From GCA-003244245 sp039924425 (lineage in GTDB: Bacteria > Actinomycetota > Actinomycetes > Mycobacteriales > Pseudonocardiaceae): a DNA stretch of 64,000 nt. The translations under genes and the position numbers were made by a program. The notes beneath the pieces were generated by a model. It searched no databases and was not told the DNA's origin. It saw only the letters and a program-made list of their open reading frames with translations. The stretch is from NCBI GenBank assembly GCA_039924425.1, contig JBDTAX010000045.1, positions 7,543-71,542 on the forward strand, written 5' to 3'. Of this stretch, positions 42,962 to 51,449 are shown one piece after another; positions within the stretch are counted from its first letter, which is position 1, and the number at the start of each line of letters is the position of its first letter.

Positions 42962-44607
42962 GCGCGATGACGACGCCGACCACAGCCGGATCCGGAGGCT
43001 TGGCCACCAAGGCAGGCGAGGCAGCCGACCAGCTTGACCAGCGGTTTCACCTGGCAGCCGGCATGCGCCGGCAGATCAACAAGGTCTTCCCGACGCACTG
43101 GTCGTTCATGCTCGGTGAGATCGCGCTGAACAGCTTCATCGTGCTGCTGCTGTCGGGGACGTACCTGACGCTGTTCTTCGACCCCTCCATGCAGGACGTC
43201 ACGTACAACGGTGTCTACCAAAACCTCCGCGGGATCGAGATGTCCCGGGCGTTCGAGTCGACGCTGCAGATCTCCTTCGATGTCCGCGGTGGGCTGTTCG
43301 TCCGGCAGGTGCACCACTGGGCAGCGCTGCTGTTCGTCGCCGCCATCATCATCCACATGTTCCGTGTCTTCTTCACCGGCGCCTTCCGCAAGCCGAGGGA
43401 CACGAACTGGACGATCGGCGTGACCCTCGTGCTGCTGGCCGGTCTGGAGGGCCTCACCGGCTACTCACTGCCCGACGACCTGCTCTCCGGAACCGGGCTC
43501 CGCATCATCTCGTCGATCATCATGTCGCCACCGGTGATCGGCACCTGGTTGCAGTGGGCGATCTTCGGGGGTCTGTTCCCCGGCACTGTGATCATTCCCC
43601 GATTCTTCATCGTGCACGTGCTGATCATCCCGGGCATCCTGGTCGCTCTCATCGCCGTACATCTCGGGCTGGTCTGGTACCAGAAGCACACACAGTTCCC
43701 CGGGCCCGGGCGCACCGAGCGCAATGTGGTCGGCATCCGCATCCTGCCGATCTTCGCGACGAAGGCCGGCGGCTTCGCCATGACGAACATCGGTGTGATC
43801 TGCATCTTGGCCGGGTTGTTCCAGATCAACCCGATATGGAACTTCGGCCCGTACAACCCGTCCCAGGTTTCGGCGGCCTCGCAGCCCGACTGGTACGTCG
43901 GTTGGTTGGACGGCTCCACTCGGCTGTGGCCCGCCTGGGAGCTCTACCTGGGCAATTACATGATCCCCGCGTCGTTCTGGCCGACGATGGTGCTCCCCGG
44001 GATCATGTTCGGCCTTACCTTTGGATACCCCGCCATCGAGCGCAAGCTCACCAAAGATTTCGCCTCGCACAACCTGTTGCAACGCCCCCGGGACGCCCCG
44101 GTGCGAACCGGTTTGGGCATGATGGCTATCTCGTTCATGTTCGTGCTACTACTCTCGGGCGGCAACGACGTCATCGCGTACGCCTTCAACATCTCGCTGA
44201 ACGCCACCACGTGGGCCGGACGCATCGGCCTGCTGCTGTTGCCACCAATCTCGTACTACGTCTCCTACCGGATCTGCCTCGGCCTGCAGCGCGCCGACCT
44301 GTCGATTCTGGAGCACGGAATTGAGACCGGCATCGTCAAGCGGCTGCCCCACGGTGAGTTCATTGAGGTGCACCAGCCCCTCGGTGGTGCCGACGGGCAC
44401 GGCCATCCCATCCCGCTGGAGTACCAGGGTGCCCGGGTACCCAAGCGGATGAACCAGCTTGGCTCCGCCGGTTCCCCCATGCCCGGTTCCCTGTTCAAGC
44501 CAGACCCCGCGGATCAGACGAGCGCTCTGGAGAATGCCCGGCGGGAAGCCGCTGGCAACGGAGTCGGCCGAGAGTTGGCTGGCCGGCCGCAGCAGCCCAG
44601 GGAATAG
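42958..44607 (+). CDS. qcrB: Cytochrome b subunit of the bcc complex
   Basis: A 549 aa membrane protein with haem-binding His residues in VRQVHHWAALLFVAAIIIHM and FFIVHVLIIPGILVALIAVH, the quinol-site blocks GYSLPDD and a PE(D)WY-like DWYVGWLDGSTRLWP, and a long actinobacterial C-terminal tail after LPHGEFIEVHQPLGGADGHG. It oxidises menaquinol and passes electrons to QcrA. It overlaps qcrA by 4 bp. It is also the known target site of Q203-type inhibitors in mycobacteria. Confidence 0.97.
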   Translation: MSAMTTPTTAGSGGLATKAGEAADQLDQRFHLAAGMRRQINKVFPTHWSFMLGEIALNSFIVLLLSGTYLTLFFDPSMQDVTYNGVYQNLRGIEMSRAFESTLQISFDVRGGLFVRQVHHWAALLFVAAIIIHMFRVFFTGAFRKPRDTNWTIGVTLVLLAGLEGLTGYSLPDDLLSGTGLRIISSIIMSPPVIGTWLQWAIFGGLFPGTVIIPRFFIVHVLIIPGILVALIAVHLGLVWYQKHTQFPGPGRTERNVVGIRILPIFATKAGGFAMTNIGVICILAGLFQINPIWNFGPYNPSQVSAASQPDWYVGWLDGSTRLWPAWELYLGNYMIPASFWPTMVLPGIMFGLTFGYPAIERKLTKDFASHNLLQRPRDAPVRTGLGMMAISFMFVLLLSGGNDVIAYAFNISLNATTWAGRIGLLLLPPISYYVSYRICLGLQRADLSILEHGIETGIVKRLPHGEFIEVHQPLGGADGHGHPIPLEYQGARVPKRMNQLGSAGSPMPGSLFKPDPADQTSALENARREAAGNGVGRELAGRPQQPRE

Positions 44608-44647
44608 AACCCCAACGGAATAATTCCTGCTTCAGCGACAGCGGTGG

Positions 44648-45046
44648 TCACTCCGCCTTGGGACCGACGTGGTATTCGAAGATCAACCCGGCGACTGTGC
44701 CGAGGACACTCAGGACACCGAGCACCACCATCCACCATTGATCGAAGGCCAGCCCGAGCCCGATCACGCTCGCCGCTCCCGCCATCCCGATGGGCCAGTA
44801 ACTGCCTGGCGAGAAGAAACCCATCTCACCAGCGCCGTCAGAGATCTCCGCCTCGGAGTTGTCCTCAGGACGCATCTGGACTCGCCGGGCGACGAACCGC
44901 AAGTAGGTGCCGAGGATGAGAGCCAGCCCACCGGACAGCGTCAGCCCCGCAGTCCCGGCCGGATCATGCGACCAGAGTCCATAGACCACGTCGGACAAGA
45001 AGAAGAACACCGCCAGGAACTCGAAGATCCGTGCTTCGATCTTCAT
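44648..45046 (-). CDS. ctaF: Cytochrome c oxidase subunit IV (actinobacterial type)
   Basis: A 132 aa protein with four hydrophobic helices (IFEFLAVFFFLSDVVYGLWS, LSGGLALILGTYLRFVA, GSYWPIGMAGAASVIGLGLA, QWWMVVLGVLSVLGTVAGLI). It is an accessory subunit of the aa3 oxidase that helps the supercomplex hold together. It lies 54 bp downstream of ctaC in the same direction and converges with qcrB. Confidence 0.93.
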   Translation of the reverse strand: MKIEARIFEFLAVFFFLSDVVYGLWSHDPAGTAGLTLSGGLALILGTYLRFVARRVQMRPEDNSEAEISDGAGEMGFFSPGSYWPIGMAGAASVIGLGLAFDQWWMVVLGVLSVLGTVAGLIFEYHVGPKAE

Positions 45047-45100
45047 CGTGCGCCTCGCTCTCGAACCTGCCGGAGGGACTCTCGCTCGACATACTGAAGG

Positions 45101-46066
45101 TTAGCTGCCACCACGGGCCTGCTGCGCGTCGCGAGCGGTGCGATCGGTGTTGAACGGCGAGGTCGTCACGGCCTCGGGGGCGCACAGCTCACCGCAGTTC
45201 AGCTGCGCGAGCGCCTCACCCGCCGTGTAGGAACGTTGCGTTCGCGGGTTGATCTGAGCTCGCACGGCCAGGTACCGGTCGAACAGATCCGGTGGCAACG
45301 CACGGAGCTCGAAGTTCATCATCGAGTGGTAGGTGCCACACAACTCGGCGCAGCGACCGACAAAAGCACCCGGGCGCTCCACGGTGGTCTGGAAGACGTT
45401 GTCGGTGTTGTTCTTCTCCGGGCGCGGGAAGACATCGCGCTTGAAGAGAAAATCCGGAATGTAGAACGAGTGCAGGACATCTCTGGAAAAAAGCTGGTAT
45501 TCCACTACCCGATTGGTTGGCACCACCAGGAGCGGAATGACGGCCGATGATCCTATCGTGGACAGTGGTTCGCCGTCTTCGGTAAGCCGGACGGGGTAGC
45601 TGCCACCTGCACCCGGCTTGTCCTGCAGATATTCGAAGTCCCAGTTCCACTGGAAGGCGACTACCCGCACCCGCAGCGCCGGATTATCGACTTTAGCGAG
45701 GACGAAGTCCTGAGTCGTCACAGTGAAGTAAAAAAGCACCACGACGATCACGAACGGGATGACCGTGTAGATGATCTCCAGCGGCAGGTTATACTGGGTC
45801 TGACGGGGTATCTCATCGGATTTTTTCCGACAGAAGACAACCGTCCCTACGATCAGTACTGCGACAATCAACCCGATCGCCAACGCCGCCACCGTCGACC
45901 AGATCCACAGGTCGCGCATCCGCTCGGCTTGGGGGGTGATCCCCTCCGGCCAACCAAACGCGAAAGCCTGATACACCGAACATCCGCTGGACAGGACGGC
46001 AACCATTCCGGCCAGCCCGGCCACCTTCAGCAGCCGAACCGCTCGGCAACGGTCCACAGCGATCAC
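45101..46066 (-). CDS. ctaC: Cytochrome c oxidase subunit II
   Basis: A 321 aa protein with a lipoprotein-type signal ending VAVLSSGCSVYQAF, two membrane helices (WSTVAALAIGLIVAVLIVGT, EIIYTVIPFVIVVVLFYFTV) and a CuA domain with His in RDVLHSFYIPDF and the binuclear copper motif CAELCGTYHSMMNF. It accepts electrons from QcrC and passes them to subunit I, which lies elsewhere. The GTG at 46066 is chosen because GGGGGAG precedes it and the signal peptide then begins at the N terminus. Confidence 0.95.
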   Translation of the reverse strand: MIAVDRCRAVRLLKVAGLAGMVAVLSSGCSVYQAFAFGWPEGITPQAERMRDLWIWSTVAALAIGLIVAVLIVGTVVFCRKKSDEIPRQTQYNLPLEIIYTVIPFVIVVVLFYFTVTTQDFVLAKVDNPALRVRVVAFQWNWDFEYLQDKPGAGGSYPVRLTEDGEPLSTIGSSAVIPLLVVPTNRVVEYQLFSRDVLHSFYIPDFLFKRDVFPRPEKNNTDNVFQTTVERPGAFVGRCAELCGTYHSMMNFELRALPPDLFDRYLAVRAQINPRTQRSYTAGEALAQLNCGELCAPEAVTTSPFNTDRTARDAQQARGGS

Positions 46067-46140
46067 CCCTCGCTCCCCCTCGTCGCCCGATGCCGCCAGG
46101 AAGCCCACCGCTAGGAGCCTAAACCAAAGCGGGCCCCAGA

Positions 46141-46157
46141 GTGCGCCCAGGGCGCAC
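46141..46157. promoter_or_regulatory. Perfect 17-bp palindrome in the ctaC/asnB divergent region
   Basis: GTGCGCCC-A-GGGCGCAC has 8-bp arms around one central base. It lies 75 bp upstream of ctaC and 119 bp upstream of asnB, the place expected for an operator that controls one or both genes. Confidence 0.6.
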
Positions 46158-46176
46158 GTAGCCCGGCACCCGGCGT

Positions 46177-46261
46177 CATACTGGGCCGCTGCGGATGTCG
46201 GGTCGATGACGATACTGGGTCACTGCGGATACTGGGTCACTGCGGATACTGGGTCACTGAG
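46177..46261. repeat. Five 17-bp tandem repeats upstream of asnB
   Basis: Units at 46177, 46194, 46211, 46228 and 46245. The last three are nearly identical (GATACTGGGTCACTGCG), the first is close (CATACTGGGCCGCTGCG), and the second is degenerate. The array ends 15 bp before the asnB start, so it covers the promoter or leader. A period of 17 bp would place repeats on changing faces of the helix, which fits copy-number slippage at least as well as a binding array. Confidence 0.85.
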
Positions 46262-46275
46262 GAGAGGGCGGGTAC

Positions 46276-48204
46276 GTGTGCGGGTTGCTGGGACTGCTGA
46301 CCGCGCGGCAGGACGCCGAGCGGCGAGTGGCGGACGTGACCTCGGCGCTGCGATGCCAGCGCCATCGCGGACCCGATGAGACGGGGACCTGGCACGACGC
46401 TGACATGGTGCTCGGCTTCAACCGGCTGTCCATCATCGATCTGGCGCACTCCCACCAGCCGCTACGCTGGGGGCCACCGGGCATGCCGGAGCGCTATACG
46501 ATCCTGTGCAACGGGGAGATCTACAACTATCTGGAGCTCCGGGAGGAGCTTCGTCGTGATCCGTACGGCGCGGCCTTCGCGACCGACGGTGACACCGAGG
46601 TCGTCGTCGCGGCATACCATCACCTCGGGCCGGCTGCTGTGGGGCGGCTGCGGGGAATGTTCGCGTTCGTCATCTGGGACGCGAAGCTTCGGGTCGCCTT
46701 CGGGGCCCGTGATCCCTTCGGCATCAAGCCGTTGTACAGCTGCGCCGGGCCCGCCGGAGTGGCGTTCGCCAGCGAGAAGAAGAGCCTGCTTGAGCTGGCG
46801 CCGTCGCTGGGAGTGGCCCCAGAGCTGGACCGCCGCGCGCTGCAGCATTACCTGACCTTGCAGTACGTCCCGGAACCGGCGTCCCTGCACACCGGGATCA
46901 CCCGCATCGAGTCCGGCACCTCCTTCACCCTGTCCCCTGGTGGCACACCGGTCACCGAGCGGTACTTCCATCCCCATTTCCGGCCCCGCCAGCTCAGCTC
47001 CGACGCCGACGCGCGGGTCCTGCACGACGAGATCAGCGCGGCGTTGCGGGACTCGGTCGCCAAGCACATGCGGGCCGACGTCACCGTCGGGGCGTTCCTG
47101 TCTGGTGGGATCGACTCCACCGCCATCGCGGCGCTGGCCCGCGAGCACAACCCGGATCTGATCACCTTCACCACCGGCTTCGAGCGGGAGGGTTACTCCG
47201 AGGTGGACGTGGCCGCGGAGTCGGCGGCCGCGATCGGCGTCCGGCACGTGGTCCGCACCGTCTCGGCCACCGAACTGGCCGACGCGCTGCCGCTGATCGT
47301 GTGGTATCTCGACGATCCGGTGGCCGACCCCGCGCTGGTGCCGCTGTGGTTCATCGCCCGGGAGGCGCGGGAACACGTCAAGGTGGTGCTGTCCGGGGAG
47401 GGCGCCGATGAGCTCTTCGGCGGGTACACCATCTACCGGGAACCGCTGTCGCTGGCCGCGTTCGAGAAGGTCCCCGGCGGGCTGCGCCGCGCGCTGGGCC
47501 GGATCTCTACCCGGATCCCGGAGGGAGTGCGCGGCAAGGATTTGCTTCGGCGCGGCGCATTGACGCTGGAGCAGCGCTACTACGGGAACGCTCGGATCTT
47601 CCGGGACGACCAGCTACGCGCGGTGCTGCCCGGATACGATCCAGCTGTCTCGCACGCCGACGTCACGGCGGCTGCCTACGACGCCTCCACCGGCTGGGAT
47701 CCGATCGCTCGCATGCAGCACGTGGACCTGTTCACCTGGCTGCGTGGTGACATCCTGGTCAAGGCCGACAAGATGACCATGGCCAACTCACTGGAGCTCC
47801 GGGTGCCCTTCCTCGACCCAGAGGTGTTTCGGGTGGCATCGACCATCCCGTTCACCGAGAAGATCACCCGTGTCACTACCAAGCACGCACTGCGCCAGGC
47901 GCTGCGCGACATCGTGCCCGCGCATGTGCTGAACCGGCGCAAGCTCGGATTCCCGGTTCCGATCCGGCACTGGCTACGCGAGGATCTGCACGACTGGGCC
48001 CGCGGCATCATCAATGACTCGCTCACCGCGGAGTTCCTGGACCTCGCGGCGGTACACCGGATGCTCGACGAGCACCGCCGCGGACCACGAGATCACAGCA
48101 GGCGAATCTGGGCGGTACTGGTCTTCATGCTGTGGCACGGCATCTTCTTCGAGCAGCGCATCATCCCCGCAGTACCCGAACCGCGCTACCCGGTCCAGGT
48201 CTAA
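46276..48204 (+). CDS. asnB: Asparagine synthetase B (glutamine-hydrolysing)
   Basis: A 642 aa enzyme that makes asparagine from aspartate, ATP and glutamine. The GTG start is followed directly by Cys (CGLLGLL), the N-terminal nucleophile of the class II glutaminase domain. Then come NGEIYNYLELREEL, FAFVIWDAKLRVAFGARDPF, the pyrophosphatase loop LSGGIDSTAIAAL and LSGEGADELFGGYTIYREPL. It is divergent from ctaC and has a place in the same gene order as the mycobacterial asnB. In mycobacteria this enzyme amidates meso-diaminopimelate in peptidoglycan, so that role is possible here. Confidence 0.95.
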   Translation: MCGLLGLLTARQDAERRVADVTSALRCQRHRGPDETGTWHDADMVLGFNRLSIIDLAHSHQPLRWGPPGMPERYTILCNGEIYNYLELREELRRDPYGAAFATDGDTEVVVAAYHHLGPAAVGRLRGMFAFVIWDAKLRVAFGARDPFGIKPLYSCAGPAGVAFASEKKSLLELAPSLGVAPELDRRALQHYLTLQYVPEPASLHTGITRIESGTSFTLSPGGTPVTERYFHPHFRPRQLSSDADARVLHDEISAALRDSVAKHMRADVTVGAFLSGGIDSTAIAALAREHNPDLITFTTGFEREGYSEVDVAAESAAAIGVRHVVRTVSATELADALPLIVWYLDDPVADPALVPLWFIAREAREHVKVVLSGEGADELFGGYTIYREPLSLAAFEKVPGGLRRALGRISTRIPEGVRGKDLLRRGALTLEQRYYGNARIFRDDQLRAVLPGYDPAVSHADVTAAAYDASTGWDPIARMQHVDLFTWLRGDILVKADKMTMANSLELRVPFLDPEVFRVASTIPFTEKITRVTTKHALRQALRDIVPAHVLNRRKLGFPVPIRHWLREDLHDWARGIINDSLTAEFLDLAAVHRMLDEHRRGPRDHSRRIWAVLVFMLWHGIFFEQRIIPAVPEPRYPVQV

Positions 48205-48262
48205 GCCTGCGCAGTTTTAACGCCGCGCAGGTCCAAGCCGCGCAGATCCAACCAGCGGTGGG

Positions 48263-48625
48263 TTAGTTGAAGGAGTCCCCACAGGCGCACGAACCACCCG
48301 CGTTGGGGTTGTCGATCGTGAAGCCTTGCTTCTCGATCGTGTCCACGAAATCGATCACAGCGCCTTGCAGGTAGGGCACGCTCATCCGGTCGACGATCAC
48401 GCCGAGGCCATTGAAGTCCCGCTTGGCATCTCCGTCCAGCGTGCGCTCATCGAAAAAGAGCTGGTAGCGCAACCCGGCACAACCACCTGGCTGCACGGCG
48501 ATGCGCAGGTGCATGTCGTCCCGACCTTCTTGGTCGAGCAGCGCCTTCGCCTTGGCGGCAGCGGCAGCGGTGAGCTCGACACCGTGCGTGCTCACTTCGG
48601 TGTCGGCGATGTTCTCGACGCTCAT
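48263..48625 (-). CDS. erpA: HesB/IscA-type iron-sulfur cluster insertion protein
   Basis: A 120 aa A-type carrier. Cysteines in QPGGCAGLRYQLFF and GSCACGDSFN are the cluster ligands, and the opening VELTAAAAAKAKALLDQEGR is typical. It passes [2Fe-2S] or [4Fe-4S] clusters to target proteins. The ATG at 48625 is chosen because GGGGGAG lies 4-5 nt upstream. It lies just beside the asnB gene, as in mycobacteria. Confidence 0.93.
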   Translation of the reverse strand: MSVENIADTEVSTHGVELTAAAAAKAKALLDQEGRDDMHLRIAVQPGGCAGLRYQLFFDERTLDGDAKRDFNGLGVIVDRMSVPYLQGAVIDFVDTIEKQGFTIDNPNAGGSCACGDSFN

Positions 48626-48758
48626 TGGCTCCCCCTGGGGATCGACGCTCAGCACGGATAAATCTCTACTGTACGCGAACGCCCTAGGCCGACGAGCGAT
48701 TCCCCCACCGGCACCCACAGATCGCCCACCTGCCCGGCCGGTGCCCTAGGCTGGCCAG

Positions 48759-49394
48759 GTGAGGTTCCTGCGCGGAAACACCGGCCCCGGAGCCACCGAA
48801 CCGGAGCCGGCGGTGGTGCGGGAGCCCAATCCGGACGAGATGAGCCATCGAGCCCGGGGCGGTGGCAAGGGCAGGCCCACGCCGAGCCGCCGGGAGGCCC
48901 AGGGCCACAAGCGAGGCCCCGCGCCACCCCCACCGCGGACCCAGCGGGAAGCATTGCGCCGGATGCGCGGGTCCAAGGCCCAACGCCGCGACGCGACGGC
49001 GCAACGCCGGGAGCGCATGCTGGCGGGAGACCCGAAGTACCTACTGCCCCGAGACAGGGGCCCGGTGAAAGCCTATGTGCGGGATCTGGTGGATTCTCGG
49101 CGGAACCTCGCTGGGGCGTTCATGCCGCTGGCCCTGCTGGTGATCGTGGTGACCCTGGTGCGATCGCCGTTCGTGCAACAGTATGCGACGCTCGTGTCGA
49201 TGGTGATGCTTGTCGCGATCATTGTCGAGGGGGTGCTGCTGGGCCGGACCGTCAAGCGTCGCGTCCGCGAGCGGTTCCCCGAAGCGGCGGAGTCCGGGAG
49301 GGGACTGGGGTTCTACGCGATGACCCGGGCGACCCAGCTGCGCAGAATGCGGGTGCCCAAGCCCCGCGTCGGTCCCGGCGACCCGATCCCCTAA
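48759..49394 (+). CDS. DUF3043 membrane protein
   Basis: A 211 aa protein whose first half is very rich in Arg, Pro and Gly (KGRPTPSRREAQGHKRGPAP), followed by AGDPKYLLPRDRGPVKAYVR and then two hydrophobic helices (FMPLALLVIVVTLVRSPFVQ, LVSMVMLVAIIVEGVLLG). This is the DUF3043 family, found only in actinobacteria and next to cob genes in mycobacteria. The role is unknown. It starts with a GTG at 48759. Confidence 0.85.
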   Translation: MRFLRGNTGPGATEPEPAVVREPNPDEMSHRARGGGKGRPTPSRREAQGHKRGPAPPPPRTQREALRRMRGSKAQRRDATAQRRERMLAGDPKYLLPRDRGPVKAYVRDLVDSRRNLAGAFMPLALLVIVVTLVRSPFVQQYATLVSMVMLVAIIVEGVLLGRTVKRRVRERFPEAAESGRGLGFYAMTRATQLRRMRVPKPRVGPGDPIP

Positions 49395-49439
49395 CCGGGC
49401 CTGGCCCAGCTCTAACCACGCCAGCGCAGCGCGGGCTGG

Positions 49440-49634
49440 CTACGGCCGCAGGCTCATCGGGCCGTACACCACGGACATCCCGTCAAGCAGGGTGACCGCC
49501 GCCACGCCGCCCTCGAGCAGTCCCGGCCATTCGAGGGAGAGCCAATCCTCGGCGTCGGCCTGGTCGTCAAAGACAACGTCTGGTCCGCTCACCTGGCCAC
49601 CGTCCAGATCCTGGTAGCGCCACCGCAGAGCCAT
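49440..49634 (-). CDS. Small conserved hypothetical protein
   Basis: A 64 aa protein, MALRWRYQDLDGGQVSGPDV at the N terminus and AVTLLDGMSVVYGPMSLRP at the end. The ATG at 49634 has GGGGAG 6 nt upstream. From memory, short proteins with the MALRWRY opening are common in actinobacteria. No domain is known. Confidence 0.75.
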   Translation of the reverse strand: MALRWRYQDLDGGQVSGPDVVFDDQADAEDWLSLEWPGLLEGGVAAVTLLDGMSVVYGPMSLRP

Positions 49635-49721
49635 CTGGCTACTCCCCTTCCACCGCCAACTCTTCACTGCCGTCCTCGCACCGCCGCTCGCACCCGGTGC
49701 ACCTGACGGTAGCCTCAGCGG

Positions 49722-50246
49722 GTGCGGACGCTGGTGCTCGGAGGTGCCCGCTCGGGCAAGTCCGCCCACGCCGAGGGATTACTGAGTGTTACGCGGGTGG
49801 ACTACCTGGCGACCGCCCGGTCAGTGCCCGGCGACGCGGAATGGGAAGCGCGGATCGCCGCGCATGTGGCGCGGCGGCCACTGGGCTGGCGCACCGCCAC
49901 GCCAGCCGACCTCCCAGCCGCGCTGCGCGCATCGGGGCCGGTCCCCGTGCTCGTCGACGACATCGCCACCTGGCTGACCGGGGAATTGGATGACGCCGAC
50001 GCCTGGGCGGGTAACACGACCGCGTTACGCGACTGTCGCGCGCGGTGCGCTGAGCTGGTCTCGGCGGTGGCGGCCTGCCCGGCCCGGCTGGTGCTGGTGA
50101 GCGCGGAGGTTGGGCTTGGCGTTGTACCGCCGACGCGCGCGGGGCGGCTGCTGCGCGACGAGCTCGGTGCGCTCAACGCCGCGCTCGCCGCAGTGTGCGA
50201 TGAGGTGCTGCTGCTGGTGGCGGGGCTGCCTGTCACGCTGCGTTGA
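49722..50246 (+). CDS. cobU: Adenosylcobinamide kinase / cobinamide-phosphate guanylyltransferase
   Basis: A 174 aa P-loop enzyme of late cobalamin assembly. The P-loop LVLGGARSGKSAHAEGLL is at the N terminus, then TARSVPGDAEWEARIAAHVA with the His that is guanylylated, and LVLVSAEVGLGVVPPTRAGR plus a terminal VLLLVAGLPVTLR. It phosphorylates adenosylcobinamide and attaches GMP. It is followed by cobT and cobS, so the three enzymes of nucleotide-loop attachment are together. It starts with a GTG at 49722. Confidence 0.96.
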   Translation: MRTLVLGGARSGKSAHAEGLLSVTRVDYLATARSVPGDAEWEARIAAHVARRPLGWRTATPADLPAALRASGPVPVLVDDIATWLTGELDDADAWAGNTTALRDCRARCAELVSAVAACPARLVLVSAEVGLGVVPPTRAGRLLRDELGALNAALAAVCDEVLLLVAGLPVTLR

Positions 50247-50291
50247 TATTGCGGGATCGTTGTATGGAGATGTCACGGACGGTGATATTTG

Positions 50292-51449
50292 ATGGACAGG
50301 GAGCACGAGCTGAGCCACGTGGAGTTCCCCGAGATCACGCCACCCGACCAGCAAGCCCACCGGGAAGCGGTGGCCCGCCATGAGCAACTGACCAAGCCGG
50401 CGGGCTCCTTGGGCCGCCTGGAGGAGCTGGGAGTGTGGGCGAGCTCCTGCCAAGGGGCCTGCCCACCACATCCGTTCGCCCACCCACAGCTTGTCGTGTT
50501 CGCCGGAGATCACGGTGTCGCCGCGCACGGGGTTTCCGCCTATCCCAGCGAGGTCACCCAGCAGATGGTGGGCAACTTCCTGAGCGGGCGGGCGGCGGTG
50601 AACGTGCTCGCCGCGGCGGCCGGGGCGGCGGTACGAGTGGTCGATGTGGCCGTGGACTGCGATCCGGACTCGGTCACCGGGCCACCGCTGGTCACCAGGC
50701 ACAAGGTTCGCCGAGGCAGCGGCGCGATCCACCGGCGGGACGCGCTGACCGACACGGAAGTGATCCAGGCGCTAACCGCTGGGGTGACGATCGCCGACGA
50801 GGAAGTCGACCGGGGCGCTGACCTGCTGATCGCGGGCGACATGGGGATCGGCAACACCACCCCCGCCGCGGTGCTGGTGGCGGCCCTCACCGGGGCGGAA
50901 CCGGTGGCGGTCGTGGGCCGTGGCAGCGGGATCGACGACGCCGGCTGGATGCGCAAAGCGGCGGTGATCCGCGACGCGTTGCGCCGGGCCCGCCCGGTCG
51001 TCGGTGATCCGCTCGCGCTGGTCCGCACCGCGGGCGGTGCCGACATCGCCGCGATGGCCGGGTTCCTGGCCCAGGCCGCGGTGCGGCGCACCCCGGTGAT
51101 TCTCGACGGTGTGGTCGTCACGGCGGCGGCGATGCTCGCCGAGGAGCTCGCGCCAGGAGCACGGCGGTGGTGGGTGGCCGGGCACCGCTCGGCGGAGCCC
51201 GCGCACACCCTGGCGCTGGAGCATCTGGAGCTGGAGCCAATCCTGGAGCTGGGGATGCGGCTGGGTGAGGGCTCGGGCGCGGTGGCCGCGCTGCCGCTGG
51301 TGCAGATGTCGGTGCGGGTGCTCGCCGAGATGGCCACCTTCGCCGACGCGGGCGTCTCCGGGCCAGCGGCTGCCCCGTCGCCGTTTGTGGCTCTTCAAGG
51401 CCGGCCAACCGAGGGGTTGGCCGGCCTTGAAGAGCCACCCATCAGATGA
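50292..51449 (+). CDS. cobT: Nicotinate-nucleotide-dimethylbenzimidazole phosphoribosyltransferase
   Basis: A 385 aa enzyme that makes alpha-ribazole phosphate. Family blocks are TKPAGSLGRLEELGVWASSC, VFAGDHGVAAHGVSAYPSEV, TQQMVGNFLSGRAAVNVLAA, LLIAGDMGIGNTTPAAVLVA and RRTPVILDGVVVTAAAMLAE, with the catalytic Glu near LELGMRLGEGSGA. The C terminus is unusual: the last ~20 codons lie in a long perfect DNA hairpin (51389-51436), so the tail LFKAGQ/GLAGLEEPPIR-like region is not family sequence. It starts with ATG 50292 after a 45-bp spacer to cobU and overlaps cobS by 4 bp. Confidence 0.95.
   Translation: MDREHELSHVEFPEITPPDQQAHREAVARHEQLTKPAGSLGRLEELGVWASSCQGACPPHPFAHPQLVVFAGDHGVAAHGVSAYPSEVTQQMVGNFLSGRAAVNVLAAAAGAAVRVVDVAVDCDPDSVTGPPLVTRHKVRRGSGAIHRRDALTDTEVIQALTAGVTIADEEVDRGADLLIAGDMGIGNTTPAAVLVAALTGAEPVAVVGRGSGIDDAGWMRKAAVIRDALRRARPVVGDPLALVRTAGGADIAAMAGFLAQAAVRRTPVILDGVVVTAAAMLAEELAPGARRWWVAGHRSAEPAHTLALEHLELEPILELGMRLGEGSGAVAALPLVQMSVRVLAEMATFADAGVSGPAAAPSPFVALQGRPTEGLAGLEEPPIR
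51389..51436. repeat. 22-bp perfect inverted repeat inside the end of cobT
   Basis: GGCTCTTCAAGGCCGGCCAACC is followed by 4 bases and then its exact complement. It lies within the last codons of cobT and ends 9 bp before the cobS start. As RNA it would fold into a very stable stem immediately ahead of the cobS ribosome binding site. It could limit read-through or be a mobile palindromic unit. Confidence 0.8.

Noticed and set aside
46177..46261. CRISPR array
   Set aside because: The 17-bp units are contiguous, without unique spacers, and there are no cas genes.
49395..50291. Cobalamin riboswitch ahead of the cob genes
   Set aside because: No B12-box-like sequence or typical long leader was seen; cobU starts 88 bp after a divergent small gene.
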